From Volvox africanus (Eukaryota > Chlorophyta > Chlorophyceae > Chlamydomonadales > Volvocaceae), in contig BSDZ01000019.1 of assembly GCA_030268105.1 (NCBI GenBank), positions 40,001 through 104,000 on the forward strand: a DNA stretch of 64,000 nt, read 5' to 3'. Every line of letters begins with the position of its first letter. Within the stretch, counting starts at the first letter, position 1. The notes beneath the pieces were generated by a model, which was not told where the DNA came from, searched no databases, and saw nothing but the letters and a program-made list of their open reading frames with translations. Of this stretch, positions 58,201-64,000 are shown piece after piece. The position numbers were made by a program, and so were the translations under genes.

Positions 58201-59181
58201 ACCGCCGACGGCACCGTGGCGACGGTGGACGCAGCATCTGCTGCGAGGGTGGCGGTCGGCCGCGCCCTTCCCTGTCCTGAAGCCTGCAGCCTGGACCTCG
58301 AAACTGTTCGGCTAGTCCTTGAAGTGATTAAGGATATTGCATGTCAGGTGCTTGGCTGCTCCGCCAATTATCATGGGCGGGAACAGCCTTTTGTACCCGC
58401 TTCACCCTCGGCCTCTCCCTCCCCATCCGCACCCAGTCCTGTTCCTACGACTGGCTCTGGCACCAATGCGGCCCTGCAGGCCCTCCTAGTCAGCCTAGCG
58501 TGCTCATCCTTGTGCGAAAGCTTGGCCGGGCTGCTGCCTGCTTTGCTGCAACGTGAGATGTGGGGTGAGGATCTCGTGGCTGCTGACGCGCAGGGAGGGG
58601 AGGTGGGTGGCATACGGGGGATACGGCAGCAAGGGGCTGGGGATGCGGAGGCTGAGGTCGGGGATGCAACGGATCTACCTCGGGTCGTTGGCTGTGCGGA
58701 AGAAGGGGAGGGAACAGATGCAGCGGTTGCGACGCTCCTTTCGGTAGTGGCACAGGTGGCCGGGATGTGCATGGGGGGATTGCCTTTGGAGCCTTCCACC
58801 GCCGCCGCCGCCGCCACAGCAGCAGCAGCGCACCACAGCGCAGATGGTGATATGTGTTGGGATGCTGACGCAGCCGCATTGGGCGGGCAGGCGGGTCCCA
58901 GGACGGGGCCGGGGCCAACATCGGCTGAGGTTTCTACCTCATTGGGGCTGCTGGGGGAGGAGGTGAAGGCGAGGGTGGGACGGGCCCTGAGCGCAGTGCA
59001 ACAGGGATTGTTAGGCCCAGTGGGTGGCAAGACCAAGGCGGCGGCGGCCGTATTGGGGCTGCTAATGCCACCTTGCAACGCCGGCCAAGCTTCCAGTTGG
59101 CGAGGGCCCACTCCGAGGCCCCGGGAAGGTCCTGTGGCAGCTGCTAGTTTGGTAGAGGACTTGCCGATGGTGGGCATGTAA
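52241..59181 (+). CDS. Giant coiled-coil, low-complexity protein of about 2,035 residues, unidentified
   Basis: Four exons in phase 0: 52241-52366, 52569-53543, 53867-56011 and 56320-59181. The N-terminus is a charged coiled coil (VADLEAKLKAKEADLEAAQS, INRFKNLQQDYDSLQEKYQQ). Further heptad-rich segments follow in exon 2 (EERLREEQQRGQQLQERCAR and a Gln-rich LQQLQQEQ stretch) and at the start of exon 3, where LQRHELQLERHGSEL-type units repeat every seven residues. The remaining 1,500 residues are Ala/Gly/Ser-rich with scattered conserved-looking helices such as GYQSTALELLHVTANAC and EVIKDIACQVLG. Such proteins are common in Chlamydomonadales and often centrosomal, flagellar or chromatin-linked, but nothing here assigns a role. 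The last exon may splice onward at 59170 instead of ending at the stop. An alternative is that the last exon is a separate gene. Confidence 0.65.
56070..56135. repeat. Degenerate telomere-type repeats in intron 3
   Basis: CTAAACCCTAGACCCTAGAG on the plus strand, then the inverse TTAGGGTTTAGGTT at about 56119-56132, inside the intron of the coiled-coil gene. Confidence 0.55.
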
Positions 59182-60048
59182 CATATCTTGGCTCCCATAT
59201 CAGCAACCATATGGCTCGTTTGAGCCTATGTGAAATGCGCTCTGCGTGTCATTACCTGCAGCCGACATCTCTTCTAAATGCTACATCGGCAATGGTATAT
59301 CAACCGCGACTGCATTAGCAGATTGCATCGATGAGATCGTGCGCACATCACTTCAGATCCCTGAAATGTTATTGGCTTGCGTTCGTTCCCGACTACGACG
59401 TCAGGATCTTGTATTAATGAGATAACTACTTGGAGCTTCGGCGCAAGGAAATGGGGAAAGGAGGAAACTGGAAAACACATGGGTGAAAGGGACCGTTGAC
59501 AGGTCACTCGGTTGGGGGCTCGATGTGGGTTTGAGGGTTTATCCTCTGATAATGAAAACGTGTTATCCAGCAGTTGCATAGGGTAACGCACTCATCGCCA
59601 CTCAATGCTCATCACTGGGAATCAGTGGGGAATTATTGCCGACATCCAGCTCTACTCATGTGGCCTTGGGGAGCAATCTGGTAGACTTCGCCGCACTGGG
59701 GCTTTAGGGGTAGTATGTGCATACGCACTATGCAGAATAGTGTTGGTATGGCTGGGGACGTCAGGTTCTGGTTGTGATTTGAAATGCAGGAACGGATTGA
59801 GCTGCCCAGAGCCATGTGAGCTCGGTGCGTTCGGTGTTCGAGGTGAGTGCATTCGAGAAAAGCCTTGCAGCGGGGTGACCCTCCGGAAATTCGCCAGCTT
59901 ATCCCTGATGCCGCGGGATGGGGCGAAAGGCCATTTGTATTCCGAATTTAGAAGCCATCACTGATTCAGTTACCTACCCGCTGACTTTGACCTGAGGGAA
60001 TACGAAGTTGAGGTGTTTTGTACACCTTAGACCTTACGCTTTACCTTG
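59182..60048. other. Intergenic, no gene seen
   Basis: Frames at 59605-59964 overlap on both strands without motifs. Probably the 3' flank of the coiled-coil gene and the 5' flank of the next. Confidence 0.5.
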
Positions 60049-61338
60049 ATGGGTATCCAAATGGGCAGTGGAGGCGAAATTGAACGGCGTTGGAATCAGC
60101 ATGCAGGCCAGAGGGTCCTTGCGCTTTCGGAGTACGAGGAGCAACTTTGGTTGGCAGCCGTTAAGTTCGTGCCCTTCTAGCTGGTGCAAAGTGAGCATCC
60201 ACGGGGATGCGATTTATTGCAATGTCCTCTGGCTTGCTTCACGCTGATCGCGCGGCATTTTATACACAGCGAAGAACAGCTATAGTATACGCGTCGTCAT
60301 ACGATCGAACTGGACTCGTTCAGGCACACATCGGCTTCCGCATGAGCTTTTTGTTCCATATCAATAACCGTGACGCTCAGCTGCTCAATCATTGTATATG
60401 GTCCCGGTACCTCGAGCAAAGAGCGCCAAAAATTTCGCCGCCGTACGCAGTTCTCAATCGGCATTTTTACGCTGACTGTGCGTGGTCTTCAACCTAATCG
60501 CACTTGGATAGTGCACGTGAGCTCCAGGGCATTGTTGCTGTGAAGCAGGACAATTGCCGTCACTCGTGGTGTCAACGTTCAAGAGCATTGAAAGTGGTGT
60601 AACCCGCCTAGCGAACATGGGTGAAACCTGTTTGCATGTGCCCGCAAGGGTATTTGGCTTTGAGTCAACAGAAGAAATAGCTAGCCAGCCGCAGCGAAGC
60701 CCGCAACTTGAACAGCGAGCTTCGCTTTTATCGGCTCTCCTGAAAGGCTCACGACAGCCTCTCCCGTCAGCATATATGGACACATCTGATGTTGATTCGG
60801 ACGATGAAGATGAGGAAATGGAGGATGGGGAGGCTGAGGAGAACGATGGAGTGGCCGAGGAGGAGCTGCTGTCAGCCGCCGGCGGGAGCGCACCGGTGCC
60901 CATTCCATCAACGTCGTAGGTCTCTTTCCATTTATGAAAAAGATGTCATTATGATAAATATTGGGTTATGAATTTTACGGCATAATATTGCTGCGCGCCA
61001 CCTTCCCGCACTCTGCAGGGAGACCTTTCTGAAGGCGCAGCGCGAGGCGCTGAAGCGCTTCGTATACGCTCATCAAATAGAGGAGATGCGTAAGCAATGC
61101 GCTGTATATTTCGCGCGCCAGGCTCGATTCAACGAGGTGGGCTTCCCTTAAAGTATTCTTAATGAGCCGCGGGCGTTGTGATCTGTTAACCTCGCTTGCT
61201 TTCTTTCGCTTCTAGGTCACGGCGCCCGACAGTACTGTCAGCTGCAACCAACCTTTACCTGGTGCGGCGGTAGAAGCGCTTAGCCAAGGAGCAGCAACTA
61301 CTCAGTCTACAGCAAAACATCGGACGCCTGGTTTGTAA
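60049..61338 (+). CDS. Unidentified protein with acidic linker and basic helix
   Basis: A likely first exon from the ATG at 60049 reads GEIERRWNQHAGQRVLALSE then YEEQLWLAAVKF. A central exon (about 60543-60915) gives SLVVSTFKSIESGVTRLANM, VFGFESTEEIASQPQRS and an Asp/Glu stretch DSDDEDEEMEDGEAEEND. It joins in phase to 61019-61136 (ETFLKAQREALKRFVYAHQI) and 61216-61338 (VTAPDSTVSCN to HRTPGL). The last two joins are firm. The link from the first exon to 60543 is not resolved. The acidic segment followed by a basic helix suggests a nuclear protein, but no family is recognised. It could be the 3' end of the coiled-coil gene upstream. Confidence 0.55.
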
Positions 61339-64000
61339 GGTCTGCGTAACTACGATGAAGGTACATCATCAGCTGTGGAATATTGACTACAATTTATAAA
61401 CTGATTATGTTGTTAAGACATAGAAGAACTGGTGCACCTTTTTGACTTGGTATGCGCGACCTTGAAAGCTTGCACGTGCTTTACCTACCTTTTGCTCGAT
61501 CAGTCATGAACGTTTGTGTGCGTGCATTATGACAGCGTTACTTGTTTATTCGCCGGGTTTCGTCGGGGTGTGCTGTCAGTTGCCGCTGCCGTACACATAT
61601 AGACATCGAGCTTGGCAGCAGCTGGCTTTCTCACGCCGAGAGCCACAGATTAGTGACACGGATGGGCGGATGGGTTGCTGCTGCCCTGAACTGGGGATGC
61701 CCTCTTTGATGTACAAAGCATTTTGTGCAGGGTGCTGGAGGGAAGCACGTTGCGCTGCTGTCAAGCGTAGACTTCTCGTATCCTCGGGAGAGACCTGCTT
61801 CCCTGCAGACTGGTGCGACAAACTGTCCCCATTCCTGGCTATCTTAGAGGACGGATTGTCTGGGGATATGCCTAACGGTGGGGACTGACGCCAAGGTGAA
61901 CAGCTACGGCCTTGTCGTTGGAATTTGGGTGGGAAGATGCGGCTTCTCAACTGATTAGGTTAGGCACGGCAATCTGATTGCTGAGATACGGGACGCGGGC
62001 GTGCAGGCATAGTGAAAATAATCGCTGCCTGAGGGCAATGTTTGTCGCGGCCACCGCTGTGTCTGCAATTGTCTTCTGGACGGTGACGACCTGCTTAGTT
62101 TGCGCGCCCTTTGATTTCTACACGCACATTACATAGGCGTCTTCGTAATTTAGGTCCTATAGGACAGAAGGCACTTCACGTTGGTTTGCACTGTGCAAAA
62201 TTCACTGCCAAAGCAATCTCAATGACCCCGTTCTGCGGGGGCCTCTTTGTTTAGGATGGCCCGTGGCTTTCGATTGGGTCGTGGCTTTAGCGTGGAGCAA
62301 ATCTGCGTCTGTTTGGGCCAAGGGAGTTTCATGAGGGGCTCGCATGCTGCATGATTCAGGAGCTGCAGGGGCAAGCAGGAGTTGTGGGTTAGTGAGAGTG
62401 CCGTAATACGTGACTAAGGAGCTAGCTGACTTCAATGTCGTGGGCGGAAGGTTAGTACTATGAGGCAAAGTTTCATGCTGCCGCGGCTCAGGTAGGGCCC
62501 AGTCTTCCGGGTGTATGCGCCCTCTTCAAGCCAAACTCTATCTTGGTTCGGGTTAAAATCCGCAATCAAGGTGTGGCTTCTGCTCGTCTGGAACGCCTGT
62601 CGTGTGCCGGGCTGTCTTAACACTGACCTGTGCCCTTTCGATGAACCCTTCTTCCGGGAAACGCACGCTGAAAAGCGAAGGGTCATGTATTGCCATGCGT
62701 CCTTCCGTAGGGGGTGGCTGCTTATGATCAGCGGGTGGTTGGGCGCGGGCGACATCTTCGTGCGAGTGTGTTCTTATGTTAGGAGGTTGAACGTCAATCC
62801 AACCAAGATTTAGGAACATCTCTAGGTTAGTAACTCCTCAGATCGGAGTTTTTCTATCCCGAGTTTTTTTTGCTTTTCATGCGGTGTGGCCTGATGTGGG
62901 CGTGTACAGGGAGGAGGTTTTCACTGGTGGGTGGGTGGCATTGCGTAGCACATGCGCCCGCTGGAGAAGCCCGACCAATCGAGAGTTAGTCTGCCTCGGC
63001 TTTACAGTCAGTATGGGCGTACTTGCTAGGTTACGGTGCTATCTACTCACAATTGCAGGGCTCTTTGTTTGTAGCTTTCGAATCGTTTGATTGTCATCTT
63101 ACAGGTGGATGACGCATGTGTGTCCAGGGTGTTACGCGGGTGTCTTAACATATTTACAGTGCACCAAGCAGCCCTGTTTAATAGAGTGTGCGTGGGATCA
63201 TTACGCTACCAGTAGATCTCATCCAGTCCCGATGGCGGCGGTCAAATGGCAGTTGGTTTCAATTATTGTTGGGTTGAGGAAATTCACGATCTAGATTTGG
63301 TTGTGCACAGTTGTGCGTCTTACGATCAATGATGTTGGGAACGCCTTATCCGAGAGCAACCCGTGTAGTATCTCACGTAATCACCGCTTCGCACCTACAC
63401 TTGCTCATTGTGTCGGTCGTACTCAAGTTGCAGAATGGCAAGCAGCCATTGGTTTTGACTCTCGCTTCAGCCTGATACACTTTTGCTGTATGCGCTATGA
63501 TGCATTTTGTTATGGGTTATCCTATAATAACACCTCTGCCCCAGTTTGACCAAATCAGGTCGCAATTATATCGTATGTTAAGCGCTTGTCCTGTTAGACA
63601 GCGCTTGGCGCCGGCAGTTGAAGAGGTGCCAAACATCAGCTGACCATGTGAACGAACATATCGCAAACGAAACGAGCGTCTTGGCACTTCGTCAGTACTA
63701 TGTTTTCAGGCAAGTAATTGTATAGGACTATTTAAAGCAATCAAAAGATGACGGGCAACTCCACATGCGCTGTGAATGCATGCACGAGCATGTGACGGTT
63801 TGAAGGGAAGATTTTACATGCACTTGCTACATAAGTGCCTTTATGCCAAAAAACAAAATCATACACGGCGTAGTTATCTATCTGGTTGTCATACCTGGGT
63901 TCCGATCTAGTCACACTGCTATCCTCCGCTGATTCCACGAAAGATACACCTGGCGTAGTCACAATCTGACTCTGCCGGGGGTAACAGCGATGACCAAAGC
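61339..64000. other. No supported gene to the window end
   Basis: Open frames on both strands at 61514-61950 and 62432-62819 overlap each other and lack splice signals or motifs. The sequence is balanced in base composition. I see no RNA gene or repeat array. Confidence 0.5.

Noticed and set aside
56325..59210. Minus-strand frames up to 279 residues
   Set aside because: Antisense of the 2.9 kb last exon; codon bias fits the plus strand.
1..64000. CRISPR arrays, bacterial operons, prophage
   Set aside because: None seen. Direct repeats are simple-sequence or coding minisatellites, and the only bacterial-like frames are the two in the AT-rich core near 41 kb.

Overview
This window is nuclear DNA of a chlamydomonadalean (volvocine-type) green alga. 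The grounds are split genes with many short exons and GT-AG introns, GC-rich coding exons, low-complexity Ala/Gly/Pro-rich insertions, a (SPPPP)n hydroxyproline-rich glycoprotein, and repeated interstitial copies of CCCTAAAA/TTTTAGGG, the Chlamydomonas-type telomere repeat. No bacterial-style operon is present except inside one AT-rich insert near 41 kb.

Layout. 1-4000: minus-strand rDNA fragment (5' half of 28S, ITS2, 5.8S, part of ITS1, no 18S end), base-decayed and split by a 1.78 kb CACTA-like non-autonomous transposon. 5934-6005: tRNA-Glu(CTC). 7.7-13.5 kb (-): cytochrome P450 of about 11 exons. 15.1-18.2 kb (-): NIPA/DUF803 magnesium-transporter-like protein. 19.0-23.3 kb (+): NTF2/SnoaL-like domain plus membrane segments. 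24.4-28.3 kb (-): CS(p23)-cyclophilin fusion. 28.8-31.4 kb (+): Clp-N-domain protein of the plastid ClpT type, followed by simple-sequence arrays. 33.7-37.2 kb (-): secreted Pro-rich glycoprotein with a C-terminal PAN/Apple-like module. 40.1-42.4 kb: composite inverted-repeat element enclosing AT-rich bacterial-looking genes, one of them broken by telomere repeats. 44.5-45.8 kb (+): TrmL-type tRNA 2'-O-methyltransferase. 46.0-48.8 kb (-): complete RPL3. 50.5-51.2 kb (-): EEF1AKMT1/N6AMT2-like methyltransferase. 52.2-59.2 kb (+): a roughly 2,035-residue coiled-coil protein. 60.0-61.3 kb (+): unrecognised acidic protein. The rest is spacer with no gene I can support.

The genes are unrelated housekeeping and organelle genes, as expected for a eukaryotic chromosome arm; there is no functional cluster. 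The two strongest candidates for new biology are (1) the palindromic element at 40.1-42.4 kb, which carries foreign AT-rich coding DNA and an internal telomere-repeat patch, and (2) the terminal-inverted-repeat transposon lodged in 28S rDNA. Exon boundaries were read by eye from splice signals and protein continuity. Where phase agrees on both sides I give them as firm; elsewhere I say so.
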